From NCBI GenBank assembly GCA_963832725.1, contig CAWHVG010000005.1:1302001-1366000 (forward strand): a DNA stretch of 64,000 bases, written 5' to 3'. Below the pieces are notes generated by a model. The model saw nothing but the letters and a program-made list of their open reading frames with translations. It had not been told where the DNA came from and did not search any database. Of the stretch, positions 25,858-35,858 are shown piece by piece. This DNA is from JAEZBP01 sp963832725 (lineage in GTDB: Bacteria > Myxococcota_A > Polyangia > Polyangiales > Sandaracinaceae). Numbering within the stretch: position 1 is the stretch's first letter; every line of letters starts with the position of its first letter. The translations under genes were made by a program, and so were the position numbers.

Positions 25858-25925
25858 GAAACGACCTCCACCCGGGGCGCGCCGGGAAGCGACCTGGGAA
25901 CCGACCTCACCCGGGGTGCTTCCCC
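25858..25925. repeat. Repeat array e (one exact core, one variant)
   Basis: Starting 15 bp after the stop of the upstream gene, ACGACCTCCACCCGGGGCGC is followed by CCGACCT and CACCCGGGGTG (25908-25918) with GCTTCCCCC. It is the shortest array of the family. Confidence 0.85.
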
Positions 25926-26094
25926 CTTCCGCAGCGGGTTCGCGACCAACCAGCGCGTCGCGATCCAGCACGTTCGCGTCCCCCGGACCCCGCGCCTTCG
26001 CGGAGGCCCGCATCGTCGAACGCCGTTTCGGGTTGGCCAGCTCCCGGTCCGGGCCGACGAGCGCTGGCACCGCGTGTGCAGTCCGGGCCCGTCC

Positions 26095-26772
26095 ATGCGC
26101 GCTTGGCACAAGCTGGCAGGGTTGCTCGTGACGGTGGCGGGGATCGCGACGACGACGTCGGGCTGCTTTCTTTTCCACAGCCTCGAGCCCGGTAGGGCCG
26201 GGAGCGAGGCCGATGCGGGCACGGTCATCGGGGCGGTGGACGCCGGCCTGCCTCTGCCCTGGCCGCCCGCTCCGGCCGACGCGGGCGTGGATGCGGGGCA
26301 AGACTCGGGACCTGTTTGTCGACCACCCATCGAGCCCTTCCCCATGTCCCTCGGCGACGCTCGGCTGAGCTGGCAGGGGCCCGGCGGCGCCGCTGGTTGG
26401 GGGCCGGCGTTGGTGCTGGCCGGCAACGGTCGGGTGCGCATGTGGCGCCAGGCTGGCGGCTTCGATCCGGGCGGCGAGCCGCCCACGCCGCCGGACGCCG
26501 AGACCCGCGTCCCGCAGGCCCAGCTCGACGCCCTCTTCAGCCACCTGGTGACTGTGGACTACGCGGCGTTGCCCCACCCCGGCGGCGGGGGCGAGTGTTA
26601 CGCCACGCTCTGGTTCCGCGCCTCGTCAGCCAGCACACCCACCCAGCTCCAGTACGACTCGGCGGCCCGGGTCTCGCCCGACCTCGAGTGTGTCTGGCAG
26701 TGGTTCGACGCAGAGCTCGGCGACACCTACGCGGAGTACGCGCCGCGGGGCTACTGCGGCTTCGGCCCCTGA
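26095..26772 (+). CDS. Lipoprotein, function unknown
   Basis: The ATG at 26095 gives MRAWHKLAGLLVTVAGIATT and a lipobox ending at SGC. A D/A/G/P-rich linker follows, then a globular domain of about 140 residues (WGPALVLAGNGRVRMWRQAG, ECYATLWFRASS, ECVWQWFDAELGDTYAEYAP). I do not recognise the domain. The length (225 residues) and intact frame support a real gene. Repeat array f begins about 20 bp after the stop. Confidence 0.72.
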   Translation: MRAWHKLAGLLVTVAGIATTTSGCFLFHSLEPGRAGSEADAGTVIGAVDAGLPLPWPPAPADAGVDAGQDSGPVCRPPIEPFPMSLGDARLSWQGPGGAAGWGPALVLAGNGRVRMWRQAGGFDPGGEPPTPPDAETRVPQAQLDALFSHLVTVDYAALPHPGGGGECYATLWFRASSASTPTQLQYDSAARVSPDLECVWQWFDAELGDTYAEYAPRGYCGFGP

Positions 26773-26792
26773 CACCCCCCAGGCTCGCCCGC

Positions 26793-26912
26793 GACGACAC
26801 CCGGGGTGCTCGTGACCGCTCGGGTCCACACCCGGGGTGCTCGTGACCACTCGGGTCCGCGACGACACCCGGGGCGCTCGTGACCGCGACGACACCCGGG
26901 GTGCTCGTGACC
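26793..26912. repeat. Repeat array f (three exact cores, one variant)
   Basis: Exact cores lie at 26798, 26829 and 26893, with a GGGGCG variant at 26866. All share the right flank GCTCGTGACC and mostly the left flank GCGACGA. The array directly follows the lipoprotein stop. Confidence 0.92.
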
Positions 26913-26967
26913 GCACCTGCCTCCGACAGCCCAGCCCACCGGAGCGCACCTCCTGCGCTGGTGGAAC

Positions 26968-26981
26968 GACCCACGTGGGTC
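26968..26981. promoter_or_regulatory. 14-bp perfect palindrome, possible operator
   Basis: GACCCACGTGGGTC is a perfect palindrome. Its right half plus flank, ACGTGGGTCATC, recurs at 28870-28881, about 90 bp before the next lipoprotein gene. Each lies just past a repeat array and upstream of a secreted Cys-rich protein gene. In the same gap, TTTGCTT and AAGCAAA (27174-27180, 27197-27203) form another inverted repeat closer to the gene at 27241. Binding factors are unknown. Confidence 0.35.
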
Positions 26982-27240
26982 ATCTCGCGGTCGAAGCTCC
27001 CCCTGTGCTTGGTCTGGCGTATGTGCTCGCCTCGGCCAGCCATGGCCTTGGCTTCACGTCCGATCGAGCACTGCTGGATCTCGAGCTGTGAGCAGAGATG
27101 TCAATACATGTTGACGTCCTACAGTAGGGCTGCTCATCACGGATGATCGCCGTGCCAATCGCTGCGACACGCGTTTGCTTGACGGGCGTGAAGCCGAAGC
27201 AAATAGTGCGCGCTTCGACCGGGGTCGAAGGGAGATGGCG

Positions 27241-28066
27241 ATGAAGAGCAGTATGGTTTTGTTGACATTCGGGTGTCTCGTAGGGTGCGCGAGCCCGCCG
27301 CTGACGGCCCTTGGGTTCAACTGCGCCACGGACGCGGACTGTGAGACGGGGATGTGCGCACCTTCCCCTGACCGGTTCTGCACCGAAGAGTGCTCGGGGA
27401 GCTCGTGCCCGACGGGCTTCGTCTGCGGAAGCTCGGGCCTCTGCGAGCGGGCCTGCACCGATGGCAGGACCCAGGGCAGCGGCGCGAGCCAGGAGATTCT
27501 GTGTCGACGGTTCGTTCGTCGCCTGCTCGACGCAGGACGCGGTGAGCACGTGCTCGGCCTGTGGATGCGAGCCCTTCGGCGGGGGAACCTGCGTGGCAGG
27601 GACCGGATGCGTCGTCGCGCAGCCCGATGGATCCGCGTGCACGATGGACCTCGAGTGCTCGTCGGGTGCCTGCTACCGCGACACGAGCACGTGCGGGGCG
27701 CCGCGCGCGATGGGTGAGCCCTGCACCGTCGACGCGGAGTGCGCGACGCAGAACTGCAGCACCGACGGCGATACGTCGAGCCCCGGGGTGTGCAACCAGG
27801 AGCTCGGCACGGAGTGCTCGGGAAGCGGCCACACGGACACGTGCACGAACTGCTGGCACTACGATTCGATCTTGTCGCCGATCTGCGCGCGGGAGCACTG
27901 CGGGCCCGACGCCGCGTGCCCGCAGCTCGGAGATTCACGGCGTGTGTGGTCGTGCCAGATGTCCACCGACGGCACCCACCGCTGCTACGAGCGGTGCGAT
28001 TCGTCGACTTCTTACTTCTGCTTCGACAGCAGCAGATTCTGTCACAGCAACGGCTTCTGCGGCTGA
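27241..28066 (+). CDS. Cys-rich lipoprotein (single-base frameshift)
   Basis: AAGGGAG lies 6 bp before the ATG at 27241, which opens MKSSMVLLTFGCLVGCASPP, a signal peptide with a lipobox. The mature protein is rich in spaced Cys pairs (CATDADCETGMC, CSSGACYRDTSTC, CTVDAECATQNC), resembling the small disulfide repeats of myxobacterial surface proteins. The span is one base too long; a +1 change between about 27440 and 27495 joins ACTDGRTQ to FCVDGSFVACST. About 274 residues after correction. Function is unknown. Array g starts about 70 bp after the stop. Confidence 0.75.
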
Positions 28067-28133
28067 GGCCGGTCGAAATCACCCGATGCGGAGACGACGC
28101 CATCCGCGGCGTTGCCGCTCGTAGCGCAAGCGA

Positions 28134-28850
28134 CGACGCCCGGGGTGCTCCCGCCAGCACCCGGGGTGCTCCCGCCCGGGGTGCTCCGCCACACCCGGGG
28201 TGCTCCCGCCAGCACCCAAGGTGCTTCCCCCCTAATCCAAGCGACGACACCCGGGGTGCTCCCGCCAGCACCCGGGGTGCTCCCGCCTGGCGCCACCCGG
28301 GGTGCTCCCGCCAGCACCCGGGGTGCTCCTGCCTGGGCGCTCCTGCCTCCCGGGGTGCTCCTGCCTGGGTGCTCCTACCTGTGCCCGGCTGCCTGTGCCC
28401 GGCGGGTCCGCCTGGCGCCACCCGGGGCGCCTGGCGCCACCCGGGGTGCTCCCGCCAGCACCCGGGGTGCCAGCACCCGGGGTGCTCCTGCCTGTGCCCG
28501 GCTGCCTGTGCCCGGCGGGTCCGCCTGGCGCCACCCGTGCCCGGCGGGTCCGCCTGGCGCCACCCGGGGTGCTCCCGCCAGCACCCGGGGTGCTCCTGCC
28601 TGTGCCCGGCTGCCACCCGTGCCCGGCGGGTCCGCCTGGCGCCACCCGGGGTGCTCCCGCCAGCACCCGGGGTGCTCCTGCCTGTGCCCGGCTGCCACCC
28701 GTGCCCGGCGGGTCCGCCTGGCGCCACCCGGGGTGCTCCCGCCAGCACCCGGGGTGCTCCTGCCTGTGCCCGGCTGGCGCCACCCGGGGTGCTCCCGCCA
28801 GCACCCGGGGTGCTCCTGCCTGTGCCCGGCTGCCTGTGCCCGGCGGGTCC
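28134..28850. repeat. Repeat array g (about 20 cores, 82-bp higher-order repeat)
   Basis: Seventeen exact CACCCGGGGTG cores and several one-base variants fill this 0.7-kb stretch. Neighbouring cores in GGGTGCT-CCCGCC-AGCACCC form perfect hairpins. A higher-order unit of 82 bp starts at 28561, 28643 and 28725, followed by a 56-bp shortened copy at 28781. Within it, TGCCCGGCGGGTCCGCCTGG is also repeated. The open frames across it are low-complexity and not credible genes. Confidence 0.95.
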
Positions 28851-28971
28851 GCGCTCGACGGCCCGCGCGACGTGGGTCATCGGGCCCGTACATTCATTTC
28901 ACGACCGGATAGGCACTAGCAGTCAAGGCACGCTCGGAGACGGTAACGCTGGAATCTCGTAGCATCACCGG

Positions 28972-31900
28972 ATGCGTCTCTCTTCGCTCGCAGCCTGCCT
29001 CCTCGTCGTCGGTTGCTCCGGACCCGCCACGACCAGCGACGCCGGCAGCCCCGGCACCGACGCCGGCTCGCAGCCCGACTCGGGCCCGATCACCGGTCAG
29101 CCCTGCCGGACCGCCACGCAGTGCGACGACGGGCTCTACTGCAACGGGATGGAGACCTGCGTCTCGGGCACCTGCCAGGCGGGCACGGCTCCCCCCTGCG
29201 ACGACGGTATCGCGTGCACTCAGGACGCCTGCAGCGAGGACACCCGCGCCTGCACCAACGCGGCGCCCGACGCGGACGAGAGACGGAGTGGGCGACGCGG
29301 CCTGTCTCGGCTCGGACGGTCTGCCCCTCGGCCGCGACTGCGACGATACGGACCCGAACCGCTTCCCGGACAACCCCGAGGTCTGCGACGCGGACAACCA
29401 CGACGAGGACTGCGACGCCACGACGTTCGGCTACGTCGACCAGGACATGGACGGCTACCCCGACGCGTCCTGTTGCAACGCCAACCCCGACGGGTCGCTG
29501 CACTGCGGCACCGATTGCAACGACGAGGCCGGCGGCGTGCACCCGGGGAGCCCCGAGGTCTGCGACGGCATCGACAACGACTGCAACGGAAGCGTCGACG
29601 ACGGCGTCGAGCGGACGTTCTACGTCGACGCCGACGGCGACGGGCACGGCGACGCGTCTCAGCCGGCCATCATGGGCTGTTTCCCGCCGACTGGTTACGC
29701 CGCGAGCTCCGACGACTGCGACGACTCGAACGCGGCCGCGCACCCGGGCGCGGTCGAGGTCTGCGACGCCGCGATGGTCGACGAGGACTGCGACGAAGTG
29801 GCCAACCCGCCCGCGCTCTGCACCTGCACGGGCTCCGCGACCCGCTCCTGCCTCGCGCCCGGCGCCTGCTCGGCCGGCGTCGAGCGCTGCTCGGACGGGC
29901 TCTGGGGCACCTGCTCCATCGCCCCCATCGCCGAGGTCTGCAACGGCATCGACGACGACTGCGACTCCTCGATCGACGAGGCGCTCCTCGTAACCTGCTT
30001 CGACGATCCGGACGACGACGGCTACGCGGTCAGCGGCGCTTCGATGAGCAGCGTGTGCCCGACGGGCGGGCGCGCCGCGGTCGGTGGCTGTCCCATCGGG
30101 TTCACCAACCGCACGCCGGAGGCACCGAACCTCGACTGCGACGGGAGCACGTCCTCGACGCACCCGGGCGCCACCGAGACCTGCAACGGCGTCGACGACG
30201 ACTGCGACGGAACCGCCGACGAGGGCCTGCCGCTCCGGGTCCGCTTCATCGACTCGGACGGCGACGGCGCGCAGGGCACGGCGGTCTCGCGCTGCGAGGG
30301 GGATCCGAACAGCGTGCCCTTCTCGCTCGACTGCAACGAGAGCGATACCAGCGTCTACGTCGGCGCGCCGGAGCTCTGCGATCGAGTCGACAACAACTGC
30401 AGCCTAGGCGGTGGCGCGGCGGGCGGGGTCGACGTCTTCGAGGACCAGGACAACGACCACTACTCGCCGCCGGACGCGACCTGCTCGGGCGGCCCCTTCC
30501 CGAAGACCGACTGCGACGACACGCGGCCGACCGACAACCCGGGCGCGACGGAGCTTTGCTCGGGTCACGACACGGACTGCGACGGCACCATCGATGAAGA
30601 CCCGGCCGCCTACGCGAGCTGCACCGCTCCTCACGCCAGCGCGGGCTGCGCCATGGACGGCGCGTGCGGGATCTTCGCCTGCGACCGCGGCTACGGCGAC
30701 TGCAACGGAGACTACGCCGACGGCTGCGAGGTCGACCTCTCCGCCGACAGCGCGAACTGCGGCGCCTGCGGGTACAGCTGCGGCGGCGAAGCGCCCTGCC
30801 ATCCGACGACCGCGGTCAGCGCGGCGGACACCCACCCGAACGGGCTCTGCGACTCGACGGTCGAGCTCGTCGCGGGCTACGCGCAGACCTGCCTGCGCTT
30901 CGGCAACGCCGGCCCCACGCTCGCCGGCGCGCTGAGCTGCACGGGCAACGACGACTGGGGCCAGGCCGGCTCGACCGGGACGACGCGCACGCGGCGGACC
31001 ACCCCCGTGGCGGTCAGCGCGGCGTCGGGCTCGAGCAATCAGCGCTTGCTGCAGGTCGTGAGCATGGATCAGGGCCTGAGCCACGCGTGCGCCGCGCGGC
31101 GCGACGGAAGCGTCGTCTGCTGGGGCCGAGGCCAGGAGGGTCAGCTCGGCGACGGCGGGCCCACGCCCGACTGGACGCCGTTCCCGCTGACGGTGTCCGG
31201 GCTCGGCGGCTCGGCCGTGGAGATCGGGACCGGCCGGACGTTCACCTGCGCGCGGCTCGCTTCGGGGCAGGTGCAGTGCTGGGGCGACAACGCCCACGGG
31301 CAGCTCGGAGACGGCGCCTCCCACACGATCTGCGCGACGACCAGCGCCGATTGCGCGTTCAACCCCGTGACGGTGTCGGGCATCACCGACGCGGTGGCCA
31401 TCGACGTGTACGAGGCCCACGCCTGCGCCGTCCTCGCGAGCGGCGCGGTGAAGTGCTGGGGGCAGGACTTCACCGGTGTGTTGGGCGACGGTGGTTCGGC
31501 CGACGCGCCAACGCCGGTGAGCGTCACGGGCGTGAGCACGGCGGTGGACGTCGCGACCGGCATCGACCACTCGTGCGCGCTCTTGGCGGACGGGAGCGTT
31601 TCCTGCTGGGGGAGGAATTCCGCCGGGCAGCTCGGCCAAGGCAGCACCGACGGAAGCATCCACTTCGCCACGCCGGTCCCGGGTCTGAGCGCCGTGACCA
31701 GCCTGGCGACCGGAGACTGGTTCAGCTGCGTCGTGAACGACGCGACCGTCTTCTGCTGGGGTGCCAACGGGTCCGGGCAGATCGGCGACGGGACGACGAC
31801 GACCCGGCCGTCGCCGACGGACCTCACCGACTCGGTGAACGCATCGGCGGTCGTGAACATCGCCGACCAGGTCGTGGCCGGCTCCAACTACGCGTGCGCC

Positions 31901-33070
31901 CGGGCCGGCCAGCACGTGCAGTGCTGGGGCGCCAACGACAATGGGCAGTTCGGCGACGGGACGACCTCGAGCCAGAATGCGCCGTCGGACGTCCCCGGCT
32001 TGATGCGCGCTGCGGAAGCGAGCGGACGCGGCGGCTGGGCGTGCGGGCGCACCACCAGCGGCGCGCTGGCCTGCTGGGGCGGCGGCTCCAGCAACACGCT
32101 GGGCCCGGATGGCCCCACCAACAGCAGCGGGCAGCCGATCAGCTCCAACGTGCCGGTGCCCATGCCGGACCTCGTCGCGGTCGACGTGGTGATCGACTCG
32201 GCGCAGGGCTTCGCCGTCGAGCCGGGCGGGACCGTGAGGCAGTGGGGCGCGCTCTGGAGCTCGAGCGCGGGCGGCTATCAGGCCACGGCCACCCCAACGC
32301 CGATCTCGGGCGAGAGCGGGGTCGTCGCGGCCGCCGGCATGTACCTCGACGAGGCCTGCTTCATCCACCTCGACGGAACGCTCTCCTGCATGGGCACGCA
32401 CGTCGGCGACGGAACGAGCACCCACTATCACAGCCCCGTCCCGGTGCCGGGCCTCGCGGACGTGCGCCACGTCGCAGTGTCCAGGTCCCACACCTGCGCC
32501 GTGCTGGGCAACGGGCACGCGTACTGCTGGGGATGGAACGCGTACGGACAGGTCGGCAACGGGACGACGACCCCGTACACGGCGGTCTCTCCGACGGAAA
32601 TCGTCTTCTATCGCGACATCGTCGACGTGCGGGTGGGCCACGGGTTCACCTGCGTCCTGCGCGCCACCGGCGAGATGGCCTGCTGGGGCAACCTTCAAGC
32701 GGGCGTCAGCGTCACGCCCGTGCCCGTGACGGGGCTGCCGGCAGGACGGATCGTCGACTTCGACGCCGTCGACTCGGGATCGATCTGCGCGCTGGTCGAC
32801 GTGCCGCCTCCGACGCCGAGCCGGCCGCTCCTCTGCTGGAACTCCGCCAACCCCGACGGGGAGATGGGCGTGGGCACGCAGACGCCGGTGATGGTCCCGA
32901 CCGAGGTCCACGACTACACGGACTTCGACTCCGTGATGACGGCCAACAACTTCACCTGCGCGGCGCGCGACGCGCACCGCTCCCTGACCTGCTGGGGCTA
33001 CGGCGGCAGCCTCGGCGACGGCACCAACACCCTCAGCACGGTGCCCGTGACCGTGGTGCACTTCCCCTGA
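28972..33070 (+). CDS. MopE-repeat / RCC1-repeat lipoprotein (single-base frameshift)
   Basis: ATG 28972 opens MRLSSLAACLLVVGCSGPAT, a lipoprotein signal with a D/A/G linker. The N-terminal half carries Cys-rich units and CNGxDDDCDG/DCDDT motifs (possible metal sites). The C-terminal half has about twelve RCC1-type repeats of the form CWGxNxxGQLGDGT, predicting one or two beta-propellers. Total length is about 1365 residues. The span has one extra base. The frame changes near 29285, where ADERRSG should read as a DGDGVGD-like motif continuing into AACLGSDGLP. It is probably a surface adhesion or binding protein; partners are unknown. Confidence 0.85.
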
Positions 33071-33166
33071 CGAGGGGTGCCGAGGCGTGCGGACGCACTC
33101 CGACGAAGGGCAGCGCCGCGCATGGCACTCCGACGGCGGGGCGACAGGAGATCGCTCGACGGACCG

Positions 33167-34454
33167 TCAAACGAGGCGCGCGAAGGGACCTTCGACAATC
33201 AGCGTCAGCCCTTCTTGCTGCAGGTTGACGAACATCGCGCCGCCGTCCGGGCTGAAGCAGACGCCGGTCAGCTCGCCGTCCGAGGCGGCGTTGCGGGCCA
33301 CGTCGAAGAGCTCCCCGTCACGGGTGAGGCCGCGGACGTAGTCGTCGGCTGTCCCGTCCTCCACGAAGAAGACGCTCCCGTTCGGCGCGATGGTCACGTT
33401 GTCCGGCATGTCCAGCGCGGCGCGGTCGGTGGAGCAGGCGAGGACCTCCAGCGTGCCGCCGTCGCCTTCGTCCGTGAGACGGAAGATCTCGTCCGGCCTC
33501 GATCGGGCCGCCGGTGGTGGCGCAGAGGGTGATCTGATCCTCGTCGAAGGTGACGCCTTCACCGCGTTTGATCACGGCAGCGCCGAGCGCGTGAGCCTGC
33601 GCCCGCAGCGCGTCTCCCTCGGGGGTGGGCTCGGGTAGATCGATCCAGTCGATCTCCGCGCTCTGTCCGCGCCGCCAGGCCGCCGTGTTCTCGGCCGGTC
33701 GAGCGCGCACGCGGAGAGCTTGCAGCCTGCCCTCGAAGGGGTCGGCCGGATCGTGCGGCACGAAGCGGTAGAGGCAGCCGTCCGGCCGATCTTCGGTGAG
33801 GTAGGCGACGGCGCGCGCCGGATCGATCGCGGCCGCCTCGTGCCGGAAGCGGCCGTAGCCCGAGATGCGCACCGGCTGCGCCACACGGTCGGCGCTCGGG
33901 TCGCACAAGAAGACGTAGCCGTGGTCCGGCTCGACCGTCTCCTCGCAGCTCAGCCAGCCCCACGGCGAGGGGCCGCCCGAGCAGTTCATGACCGTACCGG
34001 CCAGCACCATGTTGCTGCTCCGCACCTCGCGCGTCGCCGGGTCGAGCACCACCCGCGAGACGCCTCCGGCGGCGCTCGGATCGTAGGCCGCGCGGGCGAT
34101 CGGCAGGTCGTAGAAGCGCGCGCGCAATCCACCGGGCAGCTCGTGATTGCGCATCAGCACGAGGCTCCCGTCGTCGGCCGTGAAGCACGCCATCCCGTCC
34201 GGCGCCGGCGGCATCGGTACGCCGTCGCTCATCGGTGTGCCGGCCCGCTGGAGGATCCGGTAGGAGAAGCCCTCCAGCAGATCGAGCACGCCGCGCGGGT
34301 CGGGTCGCAGGCGCCCGAAACGCCCCTCGCGGTAGCGCACCGCCGGCCGTCGTCGCTCGTAGAGCCAGGCGCCCAGGGGCACGCCGACGCCGGCCGCAGC
34401 CACGCCGGCCAACCAGCCTCGCCGCCCAATCCGCGGTGTGCGCCCGTCGCTCAC
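33167..34454 (-). CDS. PhoX-family (DUF839) Tat-exported protein (single-base frameshift)
   Basis: The N-terminus (RRGWLAGVAAAGVG) is a Tat-type signal. The body carries PhoX/DUF839 blocks: GMACFTADDGSLVLMRNHEL, NMVLAGTVMNCSGGPSPWGWLSCEE, RFRHEAAAIDP and, after a frame change near 33495, DEIFRLTDEG, DMPDNVTIAPNGSVFFVEDG and LTGVCFSPDGGAMFVNLQ. PhoX proteins are Ca/Fe-dependent phosphatases with a six-bladed propeller; many DUF839 relatives are uncharacterised. The start is GTG at 34454. The span is one base too long, about 428 residues after correction. Confidence 0.85.
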
Positions 34455-34723
34455 AGTGGCGCATCATAGCGTCGCGCGGCGGCGATGCCCGGCGGGGCCG
34501 AGGCTCGTCACGCCGCAGGCACCGAGCGCATCCTCTCGACGACGTTCGGCCGGCAGCGAGCAGGCATGCGCCGCGACCGCGCTCTCGCTCGGCGGGAACG
34601 TGTGCGGCTCCGGCGCCGACGAAGCGCCGGCACGCTGCCCACGAGACGGTAGCAAAGGACGCGTGCGTCGGGACGAGGCTCGCGGCGAGCGCGCGCGTCC
34701 GCTCCGCGCCGACGAGGCCTGCG

Positions 34724-35038
34724 TCAGGACGCGGGGCCGCTGCCCACGAAGAGCTCGAGCCGCTGCGCGAGCACGAAGGGCTGCACGATCGCGCTGACGA
34801 AGTTGGCGCCCTCTTCCTGCTCCCAGGCCTCGACCTCGTCGGGCGTGGGCCGCACGATCAGGCCGGCCTCGATCCACTCGGCGATGGCGTCGGTCCGATC
34901 CTCGGCCACGGCCACCGCCACGTCGAGCAGGGTGACCTCTTCGCCGACCACGAAGAGCGCGTCGCGGCGGTAGTGCATCGAGAGCATCCGCCACTCGCTC
35001 GGGAGCAGCTCGGTCGCCAACTTCTCGCGCATATCCAT
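34724..35038 (-). CDS. DUF2288 protein
   Basis: The 104-residue protein (MDMREKLATELLPSEWRMLS, LFVVGEEVTLLDVAVAVAED, IAEWIEAGLIVRPTPDEVEAW) matches the DUF2288 pattern in length and order. Function is not known. It is cytosolic and acidic. The start at 35038 is followed six bases on by a second in-frame ATG. Confidence 0.85.
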   Translation of the reverse strand: MDMREKLATELLPSEWRMLSMHYRRDALFVVGEEVTLLDVAVAVAEDRTDAIAEWIEAGLIVRPTPDEVEAWEQEEGANFVSAIVQPFVLAQRLELFVGSGPAS

Positions 35039-35075
35039 GCCCGAGGCCTACCACCCCACTTCGGCGCGAGCACGC

Positions 35076-35222
35076 TCAGCGCTCGAAGAGCGTGCTGCCG
35101 ATGAGGACGCCGCCCACCACGTAGGTGCCGAAGCTCACCGCTCCTCCCCGAGGAGGGCAGGAGGGGAAGCGGGGATCGGTACAGTCGCGCGCCAAGTTAC
35201 AGCGGCGATCGGAAGTACAACA
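35076..35222 (-). pseudogene. Orphan C-terminal gene end
   Basis: Reading leftward, a GC3-rich frame ends CNLARDCTDPRFPSCPP, then AVSFGTYVVGGVLIGSTLFE and a stop at 35076. It looks like the hydrophobic C-terminus of a secreted or membrane protein, but the upstream part is missing. At about 35222 the sequence switches to a plus-strand Cys-rich frame. Probably a deletion or rearrangement junction. Confidence 0.35.
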
Positions 35223-35690
35223 TCCCTCGGCGGCGGCACCCAATGCCGCGCCTCGACCGGCGCCTGCGACGTCGCCGAGACCTGCACCGGCGGGAGCGCG
35301 GCCTGCCCCGCCAACGGCCACCGCCCCTCGTCCTACGTCTGCCGCGCCTCGGCCGGCACCTGCGACGTCGCGGAGAGCTGCACCGGCGGAAGCGCGGCCT
35401 GCCCGGCGAACGCCTACCGCCCCTCGACGTATGTGTGCCGCGCCTCGACGGGCACCTGCGACGCCGCCGAGGACTGCACCGGCTCGAGCGCGTCCTGTCC
35501 CGCCGACGCGTACGCTCCGGCCGGCACGTACTGCGGCACCAGTTGCCACCTGCAACGGCGCCGGCTCGTGCTGCGCCTTCACGTGCTCGGGCATCAGCAG
35601 CTGGCCGCCCACCTGTGGCTCGTGCGGAGGGGACTGCGCCTGCTGCGGAGGGACCTTGCTGCGGAGGGACCTTGGGGCAGACCTGCTCCT
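35223..35690 (+). pseudogene. Fragment of a Cys-rich repeat protein
   Basis: Three tandem copies of CRAS(T/A)GTCDVAExCTGGSA with CPAN/CPAD spacers run from about 35253 to 35520. After a frame change near 35545 come CNGAGSCCAFTCSGISSW and CGSCGGDCACCGG, which fade out near 35690. No start codon or signal peptide precedes the repeats. The 5' end abuts an unrelated minus-strand fragment. The repeats resemble those of secreted myxobacterial Cys-rich proteins. Confidence 0.6.
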
Positions 35691-35858
35691 GAGCTCGTCG
35701 GCGAAGTCTCGGGCCGACCCACCGCGGTTCGAAACGTCAGCTTCGAAACGTCCGCGCCCCGATGGGCCAAGTACTCGGGGATCGACGCGACACCCATGCA
35801 CCACGAGCGTGGATGGGGCCCGCCGCAGCCGGGTGCAGCGCTGTGATAGCCTCGCTTC

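Noticed and set aside
21752..28850. CRISPR arrays
   Set aside because: The spacing between cores is irregular, the intervening sequences are themselves repeated rather than unique, the repeat is only about 11-18 bp, and no cas genes are present.
21752..28850. Integron attC sites between small gene cassettes
   Set aside because: No integrase, no GTTRRRY/RYYYAAC boxes, and genes are in both orientations.
28042..28919. Proline/glycine-rich proteins encoded by array g
   Set aside because: All six frames are open because the repeat lacks stops. Composition is that of the repeat, with no ribosome site or family.
30404..33061. Long minus-strand open frame opposite the RCC1 repeats
   Set aside because: Low-complexity R/G/A/V/H composition with no domain pattern, while the plus strand has clear MopE and RCC1 repeats.
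33559..34467. A second minus-strand gene starting ATGATG at 34467
   Set aside because: It is the out-of-frame shadow of the PhoX-family gene, which has the Tat signal and family blocks in the adjacent frame.
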